NCBI GenBank assembly: GCA_037974965.1
Contig: JBBPFI010000012.1
Span: 744,001 to 808,000, forward strand
Direction of reading: 5' to 3'
DNA: 64,000 bases
Source of the DNA: Dacryopinax spathularia
Lineage: Eukaryota > Basidiomycota > Dacrymycetes > Dacrymycetales > Dacrymycetaceae
Below the pieces are notes generated by a model, which was not told the DNA's origin, did no database searches, and was given only the letters and a program-made list of their open reading frames with translations. Within the stretch, counting starts at the first letter, position 1; each line of letters starts with the position of its first letter. Position numbers and translations under genes: made by a program. This document shows positions 1 through 11,800 of the stretch, in pieces.

Positions 1-261
1 AGAGCGACGTAGCGTGCAGCTTGTCCTTTTTTCGTGTGTAAGCGCTGTCCCCGGCAGTTCTAATGCGAGGTCAGGGGAGGTACGGCTCGTTCGCTTGGTG
101 AGCTTGACTTTGTGACGCGTGAGGGAGTTCTGAGCGCTGCTTGCCGTCTTTCGTACAGGGGTATCAGCCTTCTTACTTCGTGGGAGCGCCGGCTTCTTGG
201 GGATAGGCGATACAGTTTTCCGCCGGGGAATCGTCTTGCGCGAGCGAGAGGGAGATGACAT
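1..261 (-). CDS. Partial gene at left edge, basic N-terminus, unknown function
   Basis: An open frame starts at an ATG at 261 on the minus strand and stays open for 87 codons to the window edge, so the 3' part is missing. The predicted N-terminus is rich in Ser, Pro, Lys and Arg (it begins MSSPSRSRKTIPRRK), as in disordered tails of nuclear or nucleic-acid-binding proteins. No domain is recognisable. The ATG is chosen because it is the first in this open frame; other frames over the same bases encode less plausible proteins. It lies downstream of, and on the same strand as, eS28. It could be an internal or spurious open frame. Confidence 0.3.
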   Translation of the reverse strand, partial: MSSPSRSRKTIPRRKTVSPIPKKPALPRSKKADTPVRKTASSAQNSLTRHKVKLTKRTSRTSPDLALELPGTALTHEKRTSCTLRRS

Positions 262-1160
262 GATGGTATGATGCTTGAACCAGCAAGCTTAGAGAACGAA
301 GGGAGCGTTCCTGCCGGAGGATTGGACCGTGCCGGATGATGGACGAGACGAATGCGTTGCCTAGGGCATCGGGCACCGCTAGTTTTGTACCTTTTTCTAA
401 AAGCGTAGTTGGCCTTCCGGTCTCTGTTGTATTGAGCAAAGGTCCAAGAGAGGCCAGCCGGTATCTCACGACCAGTTTGGGTTAGAAACGAAATTGCAAA
501 TAAGCTCTCTGTGCACAATTCCGGGCAGAAGCACTGTAGAAACACCTTGCAACGCTAAGGGACTGGCCTGCTGCTTGTTGTGTACTTGAGGTAAATTGTC
601 GCCAGCAACCACAGGGCCATCTCACTTGTAGATGTCTCAAGGAAAGGCCAACGCGGTTGCCGACTGGATAAGGGACACGGACAAGGACAACGCCCAAAAG
701 CAATGTGCTTGTTACGTGCGTGGATAACTCCAGACTAGGCCAATCTTTCAGCTCAAAGCCTCCAATAGTAAAAGCTCCAATCATATGCAGATAAGGACAA
801 CCGCACAAAGCTCGGCACGCCGAGTAGCCCATACAGCGTGCCTGAGGAGAGGGCCTGTGCGCGAAGGTGGGAATCCAGGGGCTTTCTTACTGCGTAGTCG
901 AAGTGATGCTGATCCGAAATGAGCAGGGGCGCCACAACACCAAAGCCGGAGAGCCAGGAGGAAGCAGACACGCCAATGCGAGACCAAGGGAGCTGCCGTG
1001 AAAAGCTTGCAGAGGTCACCAAGGGTGACAGAGAGTGGTACGTGCGGGATGCAGAATAGTAGTACCATTACAGCATCACCCAACTCGTACTCGCCGGACA
1101 GGCGGGCATACAGTCACATAGAGAAGCAAGGAACGGAACCGGTGCAACAACGCATGACAC
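262..1160. other. Stretch without a confident gene
   Basis: About 0.9 kb between the left-edge open frame and the 3' end of eS28. Several minus-strand open frames of 60-115 codons overlap here. A donor-like GTAAGA near 890 and GTGAGA near 630 (minus sense) leave open a small multi-exon minus-strand membrane protein, because some frames are rich in hydrophobic residues. I could not assemble a protein of any family I recognise. Confidence 0.4.
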
Positions 1161-1522
1161 TCAGCGCAAGCGACTGCAGCAGACGTCAGATACTGTTCAG
1201 CCCAGGATGCAGCTAATGCGCACCGAGCCTCCCGCTCGGACTCAAGCAGAGCAAGGATATCGTCCTCCTTCACAGGGCCCTTCACGTTTCGGATAATAGA
1301 ACGAGACGTATCGTCCATGAACTCGACTCGGACCTGGGTAACGCCTCCTCGGGAGCCGGTGCGGCCAAGAACCTGAGCTCGCTGTCATCATCGTGTGCCC
1401 TCCCGAAGCGGTAATGGGCGCACCTTGATCACACGAGCGAGCTTGACGGGTGCCTTGGTTGATGTATCCTGACATGCGGCTTGAGTATGCCACTAATACA
1501 ACCAGAGAGCCTTACTCACCAT
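1161..1522 (-). CDS. RPS28: 40S ribosomal protein eS28
   Basis: Structural protein of the small ribosomal subunit, located near the mRNA exit channel. Four exons join to 69 aa, the family's usual length: 1520-1522, 1424-1468, 1224-1372 and 1161-1173. Introns begin GTGAGT, GTGCGC and GTGCGC and end CAG. The translation contains [29 protein letters not shown] and LLESEREA and ends RRLR, which are hallmark eS28 segments. The first coding exon is only the ATG, and the third intron splits the Arg before RRLR. The gene is divergent from ESS2; the two start codons are about 290 bp apart and probably share a promoter region. Confidence 0.95.
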
Positions 1523-1812
1523 CTTTTTGTTTGATAGGGCTGTCGGAGGACGATGAGCAGCTGCTGTGCGACGATGAGGAGTACCCTCACCACGGTAACG
1601 GCGGTGGGATTTTTGGTTCCGAGGTACTGTACAGGACCAAACTCGCTCATTTAGGCGCCCTCGGAGGTTTCGTGGCTGTGCCCCTGCTGCCTTCACCGCC
1701 ACTCGGAAGTAGCGTCATCCTCGGAAGCGCCGGTCGCGTTAAGGATTCGCGGGGTGACTTGGTTAGCTGGCCACTGCCGGCCGTCGCTGCAATCTGTACA
1801 CCACATCTTACC

Positions 1813-3453
1813 ATGACTAGCTATGGTGGTACACCCTCCTCCTCCCACACGCCGTCAGCTTCCACATCTCAAGCAATAGTACCACTTTCTGAGCGTCCAC
1901 GCTCACTAAACCGACAAGTTGTGCTGGAGGTGTGCCTATTCGTATCGACCTAAACGCGCACTCTGACAGCCTAGCAGGAAGACGAGTATACTGCCGCCTT
2001 ATCGCATATCATCGCCCGCGATTTCTTTCCATCTTTGCAAGGACTCGATGCCACCAATGCATATCTGGAAGCTGTCAGCAGTGGAGATTCGGAAAGAGTT
2101 GCCGCCTCTGTCAGGCAGCTCGCGGCAATCGAGACTCCGACAGCGGATGCAGCCGGCCTTTCTCGGCGTGGCAAGAAACGCGCACTCGAAGAGGTATACA
2201 GGAGTGTCAGCCTCGACGACTTTCAGGCGAAATTTACCAGCGAGGACAATGCGAGCTTCACTGAAATCCTAGAAGAAGAGAACAGGAAGCGAAAAGAACG
2301 CTGGGGTTGGGCATACGAGGCCGAAAAGCGAGCGAAGACGAAGGCGCTCGAATGGAAGGAAAAGAGGGCGAGGATGATCAGTATGGAATCTTCTCAGCAC
2401 AAACTGTTGACCCAAGCCGGCGAAAGGCCAGCCAAAGGAACAGAGTTGGCAAGTGCTGGAGAAGAAGATGACGCAGACGAGGCGTCTGTGGTTGCCCTGG
2501 TGTGCGAGACCGTTAACCGTGACCAGAGTATGGATCCGATGGTCACTCAGCTTCCCGATGAGCCTGAAACAGCACCCTGGGATCCGAACAACATCCTCTC
2601 GCGGCCGGTGGACAAACGAGAAGCGAGTGTCCCAACGTGGAGCTTCACGGCCCGGAATGCGCTCATGTTTCCGCCAGATGTCGACACCACGCCGTACGGT
2701 CACACGCCGGCTGAGTCAGGTGGGCCGCCTGAAGTAGCAGAGAAGGCAATAAATCATGCCAATACGCGACTACCCGAATTTGAAGCGCCTTCCACGCGAG
2801 GCGAACCACCCAGTCCATCTCGCAGTCGCATCTCGCGCGCCATACGTGGATCCATCTCCGCGATGTCAATTGATAGCCTCTCGGATACGGAAGGACCTCG
2901 TGGCGCCTATCCACTGGTCGATGCGATTCCAACCCCGTCGCCGGATATGCTGGGCCCCGAACGGCTAAAGCAATTGATGACGTGGGGCACGCTATCCGCC
3001 ACGCCTCGTCCGCTATCCTCAGACGCCGGTGATGCTGGAACCGAGCGCAGCCCATTTACCATCGCGCCGCCCACGCCGCGAGACAGCCTTGCTCATAGAT
3101 TGGGAACCTCAGCATCCCGGAGTCTAAGGGAGAAGGCTGCTATGTACACTCCTGTTCCGGGATCTACTCGTTCCGCTCGTGCAGCGACACCGGCAGGTAG
3201 AGGCTCCATGCCGCCTCCCTCTTTCATCCCTAACAAGCGAGAGGACACGCTCTCTCCAGCCGCGCGCAATCTTTTGAACAAGACCGGCGTGCTGAAGTCC
3301 AGTAGTCTGGGCAATTCGCTGAACCGGACGGCAGCAAAGAGAAGGGCGGAGGCGATGGACCGAGCTGGCGGTTGGGAAAGCGGCGGGCCTAGCAGTCGGC
3401 TCAATGGAGCGAGGTGGACACCAAGCCCAAGCGCTAGACGCATCGCGGACTAG
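1813..3453 (+). CDS. ESS2: Splicing factor ESS2 (DGCR14/Bis1 family)
   Basis: Nuclear protein associated with late spliceosomal complexes. Two exons (1813-1929 and 1978-3453; intron GTGTGC...CAG) give about 530 aa. The diagnostic family block spans the start of exon 2 with EDEYTAALSHIIARDFFPSL, followed by the N-x-Y-L-x-A helix. A charged coiled segment (EENRKRKERWGWAYEAEKRA) and the WSFTARNALMFPP motif are also typical, as is the late block TPRPL followed by a disordered tail with KAAMYTPVPGS-like and LSPAARNLL motifs. The ATG at 1813 is the first that leaves a short exon in phase with the conserved block. Divergent from eS28. Confidence 0.9.
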
Positions 3454-3866
3454 GAGGAATGCCGAGGATGAGGAGGGCGTCGAGTAGGAATTTGTTTTTG
3501 TTAAGGGGCGGTCAGCGTGATGGTCCTGTATTTGTAGACAACGAAAGTGTGCAGATATGCTAGTGGTTATACTCCATTCCGTTTCATAGGAGCAATTTGC
3601 GGCTTCTCAGCAGAGTGACTGGCGGGCCAATACGATGTGATCTGCAACAAGTGACTGGGGTGACCCTTGACGCGGCGTGTATGCCGGCATCGCCTTAGCA
3701 ACACAGCGCTTGTTCACCATCGTTGACCACCTCGAAGATACCTCTCCTGTTATTCCCATCAAAGCAAAAGATACCCGCTTCAATAATCCATTACCACCTA
3801 CCGATATATCAAGATTCTGTACAACGCGCACTAACACTTCTCTGCGCTCAACCACCACTCCAACCG

Positions 3867-6414
3867 ATGAGCTCAACACCAGCTCCGTCACGCCAACTAC
3901 CCTCGCGATCCACGCCTTCCCCAGCCGCTGCTGGGGCGCGCAGTGCTCTCCCGAGGGCTGGCTCAGCAAGGGGAAGTCCAGTAAATGGTCGGCCAGCTCC
4001 TCCCAGGAAGGGCGACGCCGCCGCATCCTCCGTGAAGTCCCCAGGCGCAAAGGAGCAATTAGAGGAACAGCTTCGGCGGGAGCAGGAGGAGAAAGAGAAC
4101 GTCTGTCGTGCTCTTCATACGCGCATGGCCTATGCTGAGAATGGATACGTAGTTAACAGTCAAACTGGAAGACGCCATCAAGGCGACGCAAGAGCTCGAA
4201 ACGACCGTCACTTCCCTTCGATCTTCCCTTCTGCTCGCGGAAACGCGTCTGGAGCAGATCACTGCTGACCTTCAAAGGACAGAACGCGCCTTTGCTGAGC
4301 AGAATGACATAACTGCTACATTACGATCACAACTCAGCTCCATTGAACGGGAGCGTCGCGAGGACGAAAAGAGATATCATGAGCAGGCAGCGACATTTGA
4401 GGCTGAGCGGCAAGCACAGTGGGAGAGCGAGCAGGTGTGGCGACAGAGGGTCGAAAGGCTGGAGGCCCGTCTCCGCCGTGCCGAAATGTGCGGGTCGGCC
4501 GGGTTGCAAGCCACAGAAGCGTCTCCAGACGTGAATGAGGACGAGACGGATACGCCTAAGGTCCCCCATCCGCCAAAGGTTGAGCCGAGGGAGGCACCGG
4601 AGGAACCCCCCGAGATGACGATGATGCGGTTAGAAATGGACAGCCTGAGTGGTGCATATGCCAGCCTGCAGAACACACATCAGATCCTGCTTCAGGAAAT
4701 GGCGGACCTAAAGCGAGTCAACCAGCAGATTCAGGTTCGCTCCCTCGTATACATATCTGAGCGTGGCTCATTTTCCCCTTTTGCGCGATACAGGAAGAAA
4801 ACGAGTCTTACAACGTGCTCCTTCGGGAGCGAACACTTGCAGGTACTTTTCACCTACCCGGCACTTCTCCTTACTCCGAAACCAACTCATTGGACGAGGA
4901 ACTCTACTCCAAAAATGGTTCCCGACTTCACACAGTATCTGAGGATGCGGAAATACTCGAGCACGAGCACGTCAATTTGTCCAGCCGTGCATCACCGTCT
5001 CAACGCGCAATCAGTCCTGTACCTAGTGTCCAGAGCGGTGCTCGGCAGAGAAGGCGCCGGCCGAGTACAGGAAGTGGAGCAGGCATTGGCGAGAGTCTTG
5101 CTGGCTTTCCCGTTTCGGGACCCGGAGAAGATTTGGCTGCTGAACTGGGGAGGGCCGAGGCGAGAGACGGTTTGCCTGAGGTCGCTGTGGATAGTCCAAA
5201 GCAGCCAAAAAAGGAAGAGGGCTCTACCGTTGCCTGTACGTCGGTTGCCGTCCGCAACCCCTTGGCATATTCTCACAGGATCTCTCACTCTAGCTATGCG
5301 GGCCGAGATACAAGCCCTCAAGGATGCCAACAAGGCACTCTCCTTGTACGCTGCCAAGATTCTCGACCGCATCATTGCCGAAGAAGGCTTCGAGCACGTT
5401 CTCGCTGCCGACTATAAGGAGAGCAGCACGAACGTCGCGCCCCCTGCACCTTCTAATCGGCCAGACCGCATAAGCTCTCTGTCGCGTTCAAAGACGGTTT
5501 CGGGCCACGGTCGCAGGCCAGCCAGTACTACGTTGGCCGGCATCCGTGATCAACCGCAGGAACAGATGCCGAGCCTGAACGCTCCGCCAGGTATGGGTGT
5601 CTCGAAGTCCGAGCCTCCATCCTCGCATGCACAGCAAGCAAAGCGAAGGTCAATGTCCATTGATTGGAAGGGGTTATTTGGAGGGGGAACGCAAGAGAAG
5701 AAGAACGAGAACCTGCGGCCTCTATCTCTGGCAGCTGCTGCCGCTCCTGCCCCACCTAAGCCACTCTTGCCTGTTGCCCCACCGATCCGCCCTCGATTCG
5801 TTCCCCGTGACACCGAAGAAGATGAGGAAGACCGCAAAGAGCGCGAACGGCTGAACGCAACGATGAAGCTGATGGGCATCGAACGCGCAAGTTCTTATCG
5901 TGATCGTGAACAAGCGGTGGACGATCTGAGCCATCTCGATGCTTCTCGTCTCAGCAGTAGCGTAGCCGGAGGTCACATGGGTGATCGCCGAAGGAGCAGC
6001 CTGTTCCGCTCACCATCGCCGAACTTGGGAGCGTCCCCGCAGCAGCGAATCTCCACCCTGGCGTACCGTGCTTCGCCAGAGCTTTCGTCAAATAGTGTGC
6101 TCACGGCGGATGCCCTGGCAGAAGCTGGTGCCGCGCACGCTATCGCAGAGCTGGATGCAGAGGAGAAGCGAATTTCCTACCAGTTGGCGAAGGGAAAGTC
6201 CTATGAAGGTGGATTTACCCCGAGTGCTCGGGAGATCGCGGAGAGCACTGCGGACATTGGCGTGGGAGGACTGGGACTAATGCGGCGTTCCAGCCGGCGT
6301 GTGCGGGCAGGGAGGGACAGTGCCGGTAACATGAGTGTCGGCAGTGTCAGTACCGTCTGGAGCGCGGGCCGTGCGAGCGGTAGCAGCCTTGGAGAGGGTG
6401 CTGAGAGTGCTTAG
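3867..6414 (+). CDS. Coiled-coil fungal protein, unknown function
   Basis: Four exons (3867-4107, 4160-4734, 4794-5235, 5294-6414) join in frame to about 792 aa. The N-terminus is a Ser/Pro/Ala/Arg-rich disordered tail. Residues ~65-290 form a long charged coiled coil (KLEDAIKATQELETTV..., RLEARLRRAE). A conserved-looking helical block follows the third intron (AEIQALKDANKALSLYAAKI, then GFEHVLAADY), resembling a segment of large fungal coiled-coil proteins of unclear function. The C-terminal third is low-complexity Ser-rich sequence with short conserved islands. The first intron (donor GTGCTC) is the least certain, because alternative donors a few bases away keep the frame. A cytoskeletal or scaffold role is a guess from the coiled coil only. 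Confidence 0.75.
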
Positions 6415-6747
6415 CGACAGAGGATAGAACCCTTTACTGGTTACGTGACTTGCTGATAGTTTTCCTATGACAAAGTGTATGACCTCTTGTAGTTATAACT
6501 CTAGTTACCTCACTGACATTCTTTCTTTCTTCATTCCATCGGCAAAAGTTCCGGACCAAGTACATATGCTGTGGCCAGGGTCCAAAGGGATCTACTTCAA
6601 CTTTCATCGCGATCCCTTCGTCAGTCCGACGCCCACACACCGCACAGATTCTCATCGCCGTCAAAGGTTTCAACGGCCTCCTTTCTCGATCACTCACATG
6701 CACCGAAGTCGTATACGGACTGCTGGACCGCGCCTATAGGTCAGCAC

Positions 6748-9700
6748 ATGGTGGGGCCGGTCGCGGTAGCGAGGTCATTGCGCAATGGAGCCTCTCTCGT
6801 CACCCGGGTATCGCGCCCCTCCTGCAAGCCGCGTCGAGGGCAAAGACGTGCATACTCAGCGGGTGGAGCTGTTGCGGCAAAGGCATCTCCTCGAACAGCG
6901 GCAGCGGACTCATCATCGCTGAGAGATATCCCTGAATGTATCAGGCATGGGCAGGTGGAAGACGAGGAGAGCTCTAGGCAGCGTATGGGTGCGGCCGGTC
7001 AGAAGATGCTGAGCAAGAACGGACGACACAAGTCACCGCAGACATCTGTGGAGATGGTGAACGTCAGTTGCCATCATCTAGCTTCTGCGTCGGAGGGACA
7101 CCATGATGATATCGACGACCCGAGTCAGGAAGCCGAGTCTTCCACGAGCTGGTCCAACCCCACCTTATACGGCGTTCACCTCGACAGCTACATACCAGAA
7201 GCGACGTCCAAAAAGTCCGTCGAAGCTCAGAGAGAGTGGCAGTACTATCTTAGCCAAAACATGCGGGGTACTCTTCAGCCTGCGGAAGGAGCCTCAGTCG
7301 ACCAGCTGCGGCTTGCCTTCCCAACCCATAGTCTGTCGAAGGCACTGAAGGAAATGCTGCGACAACCACCGCGATCACCAGGCGCAGTCAAGCGGCTGAA
7401 ATCGATACGCGACGTTTTGTTACGCTCGCAGCGCATGCGGGATCGTGGACCGGCTCTGTTATACGCGGAGGTGCTCGCAAGACAGGGCTTTTACGTCGAC
7501 GTCCGGGCTGTACTGCAAGATCTTCACGCGGACGGCGTTGTCCCTCATGGATCCCAGTACGAGAACATCTTAAGTCCTCTTGCAGAGGCCTCGGCCTGGA
7601 AGCCGTTGTACGATCTCGTGGAGATGGCCCACAAGCATACGGGGAGGACGACACCACGACTACTAAATTTGCGGATTGCTGCCTTGGTCGGATTGGGCGA
7701 CTACCGCGCTCTCGATGGAATGATGTCGGAATTTCAGACATGGGGGATAAAGCCCAACCGGGAGTCGTACGAACGGCTGATTATAGGCTGGTTGCGTTTG
7801 TCAAATATGTTCAAGGCGGAGCATTATACGCATCTGATGAGGGCTGCCGGGTACCCCATCACCGCCGGTGAGTGTCCAGATCTTTGTGCGGACGTAGCCA
7901 CCTGATAGCGACACAGACACCTGGAAAGCCCTCGTCGCTGGCTATAGTCCAGGAAACGATTCCTCAGCACAGGACCGCGTGACTGCTATTCTGCGTGGTG
8001 TGTCGGCTCCGCAAGCACGAGAGCAGCTCCACAAAGTTCTGGCCAATTGCTTCGAGAATGATGATATTTTTGGAGCACGCTTTGTTCTCAGCCTCTTCTG
8101 GCCCTCTCCAATGCCCGAAACATATGAAGCACTCGGCGTGGACGATGTCAACGTTCGGCCCATGACGGAGGTGATCACACCGACAGCAAAAACTTTCACA
8201 ATTCTTTTGAAGTACCTGCCGAGGATATCTGGTTTTGAATATGTCTCAAAAGTCTGGCGACGCATGGAGCTTCTTGGTATCCGCCCTACACCGGAGACTA
8301 TAGCCGCGCTCATGGACGCCCATATTCACATCGGTAATATCTTTACCGCAGGAAGAATTGCGTACGACACCTGCCGAGCGCGATTATCTCCTGAGATACA
8401 ACGAGCATGGATGCATATATTTGACTGGGCGGGAGACCCGCCATCCATCGGCTTTCGCGACTACGAACCGAATATCCAAATTTTCGAATCGATACTGGCA
8501 GCTTTATTGCGCAAGACCGGCCTCCGTGCCGCACTTTTGATCATGCCTTCGATGCATGCAGCAAACGTAGAGCCAACGAGCAGAACTGTCCAAGTCATCC
8601 TGGAGTTTATACGCAGACATATGGACATGCACGTCGATGATCTGGCCGACTTGGTCAACGAACTAACCACTCTTACGGTTGAAGGTGCTCCGACACTGAA
8701 ACATCTGAATCAGTTGCTATCCGCTGCCATTCACAAGCACGAGCCGAAAATCCTGAATGTGGGATGGAAGGCGTTTCTCCGCGGACACGTGGATGCCCGG
8801 GATGCGCCAGATGGCGTTGAAACCTCGCCTGCCTGGAGCACAACTGCAGGTCTCGCCTTAATGGAGTCGACTAGCGCGGAACACTTCAACGCTATTATAC
8901 GGTCTCTGGAACACAGGGGCCATATACCGGACTCGTTCACCTATAATGTTAGACTGCGATACGAGGCGCTCACTCGAGGAGATGTAACTGCAGCCGAACG
9001 AATCTTAACCGAGATGGTGGCTCACAGAGTTCAAGCTAATCAGCACCACTGGTTGGATCTCATGCGCGGCTGCATTCAGACCGGCAGTATGTCCATGGCG
9101 GAACGTCTCCTCCAGGCCATGCGCTACATGCGCCTTGAAGTCGACGTTCGGACATATACCCTGCTCCTACACGGATTTTCGGCTACAAACGAGCCTCAGC
9201 AGGCCATGCGCATCTTTCAGATGATGCTTGAACATGGCATACGGCCAGATTGGGGTGCCATCGACGCGTTGGCAGGTGCCTACTTCGCTGCCAACCAGAT
9301 CGAAGAAGCACGGCATGTGCTCTTGGAGCACTGGTCGTACGTTGCGCCGTTTCCGGCCGGACTTGTCCAGGCACCGCTGCCCGTTTTGATTTCCGAGTTT
9401 CGCGCCACGCAGCCGAAGAAGCAACCGGTCGATATGTTGAGCTGGGATGGTGGCCCGGTCATTAATGGCAAATTGGGGGTCCCACAGAAGTATAGCCACG
9501 CCGAAGATATCAACAAATCACTGCTCGCTGCTTGGAAAGCCAGTTTCGGCACATCTGCGAATCGAACCCTCATCGATCACGCGACCATGAAACCCCTTGG
9601 CACTGTGCCCCGGAGCATGTTCTTCGTCTCAAGGTACAGAGAAGCGTCGCTCCGGCAATTAGGAAAGCGCATATGGCACGTTCGAGGTGAGGCCATACGA

Positions 9701-9895
9701 GCGTGGGAAGAACAGACTGGTAGGAAATGGTTGGAGTTGTCTGCGAAGGAGCGCGAGCAGGTTGACCTTCAGGCGACGTTCGCAGTACACCCCGGCGAGC
9801 TGCGAGTCTTACGCTCATGGGACGTCGTGCGACAACGCTGGTTCAAGGTGGGCGAAGTCGTCAGCCCCACTCAGAAATATGGCCAGCATAAGTGA
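6748..9895 (+). CDS. Pentatricopeptide-repeat (PPR) protein, probably mitochondrial
   Basis: Two exons (6748-7867 and 7917-9895; intron GTGAGT...CACAG, junction codon GAC) encode about 1,032 aa. The C-terminal half carries PPR-type helix-turn-helix repeats with the signature spacing, for example VDVRTYTLLLHGFSATNEPQ followed by AMRIFQMMLEHGIRPD. Earlier repeats are degenerate. The N-terminus is Arg/Ser/Ala-rich and poor in acids (SLRNGASLVTRVSRPSCKPR), consistent with a mitochondrial presequence. PPR proteins bind organellar RNA and act in its maturation, stability or translation; the specific target cannot be read from sequence. Start: first ATG in the open frame, just before the presequence-like segment. 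It follows the coiled-coil gene on the same strand, with a 330-bp gap. Confidence 0.85.
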
Positions 9896-10149
9896 CGAGC
9901 GGCAACAATATCGCTCTCGCTCCATACCCAAACACATCGCTACCAAGACGGGAAGACTTGGATGCTACTTAGTTTGTTTTGTTTTTTGTTTTTTTCCCTT
10001 TGTCATCATCATGGTGGTATCTGCAATGTAACACTATCTCAGCACAATGTCTGCACTTACAACTCCGTACTCAATGGTAATACAAGGAACAAGACATCAC
10101 AACGGAACAGAACAGCTAAGACCCGGGTGCGAAAGTGGAAGAGTAGAAA
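9896..10149. terminator. Convergent 3' region of the PPR and hapX genes
   Basis: About 250 bp between two convergent stop codons. It contains a T-rich run (tttgttttgttttttgttttt near 9973-9997) that could serve 3' end formation of the plus-strand PPR gene. No distinct poly(A) signal can be assigned with certainty. Confidence 0.35.
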
Positions 10150-11800
10150 TTAGCGACCACCCGAGTACCTCTGATCTAGCAGGTCAAGCGCATCCTTGAG
10201 TCCCTCGCGGTGGACAAGCATTCTTCGTTTCCGGCCTGCTTCGATGAGTTCTGACTGCGGCACGAGTGTTCGACCAGGCCATGCGGGGCGACTGGGGCCG
10301 GCGGTCTCCGGTGGAGGACCTCCGCATGTCGTATGGCGAGCGACGACATCGGCAAGCAGGTCGAGTGAAGTAAGCGGGAGGCCAGGATGTCGCTTGATAG
10401 TACGCCAAGCTTCATCAGCAGGAATAGTGTCCTCATCATTGGCTTGGGGGTGTGAGTATAATTGTGCCGTAGGCGTCGAGATATTCCCTGGCTCGGATGG
10501 CGAGCAGATCTTGAGCGGCCCACAGAACGATGGGTCGCCACAGCAAAGCATAGATGGATTCGACGCCGCGTCAGGCACTGAAGAGTAGGGTGAGCTGATG
10601 GCGGCGGCCCTGCTGGGGCAATTGGGACAAGGGTTGCGGTTGCAAGTGAGGGCGCCGAGCTTGGAGCAGAAGTCCCTTCCGAACGAGTCGTTGGCGCAGG
10701 CCGGGCAATTAGATGGGTCGCCCGAGCAGCTGCCGACGGGAGCAGCTGACGTCGAAGGCGTAGCCACGCCGCTCGGTTCAACAGGCTGAGGTTCAACATG
10801 CCATGTCATTCCACTCGAGGGTTGTGAACGGCTGTTCCGCAGCCGGATTGGGACGGCGGCTTGATATGGAATATACTCGACTGTCGGGATGGCCACCTTC
10901 TCTTCTGTCGGGGACGGCTGCAACAAGGCCGCTTGGGCGGCGAGCGCGTCCTGTTCGCTGACTTCGGCGCAGAGGCACGACGTGGAAGAGCTACAGAAGC
11001 CGCATCCGCCGTTCTCCGTCATATATGCGGCAGCCGTAGTCGTCGATTCGAATGAGATAGGCATCATGGACAGGCTCGGAGAAGTTACACTCGTTTTGAG
11101 CGGCGTTGGAGTAGCCATGGAGACGTCTGAGGAGGGTTCGGTGGCAGCGAGGTAGCTCGATGTTCCGCTAGCAGCGGTCTCGCTGGATGCGACGGTATCA
11201 CGGGATGACATCCGTTGGTCCTCTGGCACGTCTGAATAGCGACGTTGCCTCTTCTTCGGGATGCGCGGCGATGTGTCTGCGGGCGCATGGTCGTTAGGGC
11301 GACGTTGTTTCTCGTACGCAACGATACGCTCTTTGAGGGTGCGGACTTCCTCCTTGAGGTCGGCATTCTCCTTCTTTAACTTGATATTTTCATCCTTGAG
11401 CGTCTGACTAAGCTTCTGCAGATGGACGCTCTTCTCGACTTCGCCAGCTTCGTATGCCTGGAGGCGGGCATGGAGATCAGCCAGCTGTGACTGCTTCCGT
11501 TCTCGGAACGCGCGCTGAGCAGCTCTAGCGCACAACACGCGTTAAGATGGATAACGTGATGTAAATGAGAAGACCATACCTGTTTAATACCTTTCGCTCG
11601 ATGTCAGCATCCTACCATGATATGATGTATGCGTCAGAATAAGCGGAGGCGATGGAGCACGTTGGGCTGACCTTGGTATCCGGCGTCTTCGGGTCATCCG
11701 ATTTAGGCTTGCGGCCTGGCTTAGGCTTTGGGGGTATGACCCATTCTTTGCTGGGCTGAGCAAAGACCTGGGTGGAACGGGCGGTTGCGGTTGTTGCCAT
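10150..11800 (-). CDS. hapX: HapX-type iron-responsive bZIP transcription factor
   Basis: Subunit that joins the CCAAT-binding complex and controls iron-use genes in fungi. Three exons (11672-11800, 11580-11611, 10150-11524) give about 511 aa; the middle exon is only 32 nt. Near the N-terminus is the Hap4-like CBC-binding motif (SKEWVIPPKPKPGRKPKSDD, residues ~17-36), then the basic region (LNRAAQRAFRERKQSQL) with a leucine zipper. Three cysteine clusters follow: CGFC...CLC near residue 230, CSGDPSNCPAC...FC...CPNC near 320-358 and CCGDPSFCG...C near 382-395. This motif order (Hap4 motif, bZIP, iron-sensing Cys-rich regions) is the HapX signature and distinguishes it from Yap1-type factors. 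It is convergent with the PPR gene. Confidence 0.92.

Noticed and set aside
753-1022. Hydrophobic minus-strand frame considered as a GPI-anchor (PIG-C/GPI2-like) membrane protein
   Set aside because: The FDY-like match is too short, and the exons that would have to follow do not show the family's conserved segments.
1450-1953. Plus-strand 167-codon frame upstream of ESS2
   Set aside because: Its first part is antisense to eS28 exons and promoter; only the section from the ATG at 1813 is used as ESS2 exon 1.
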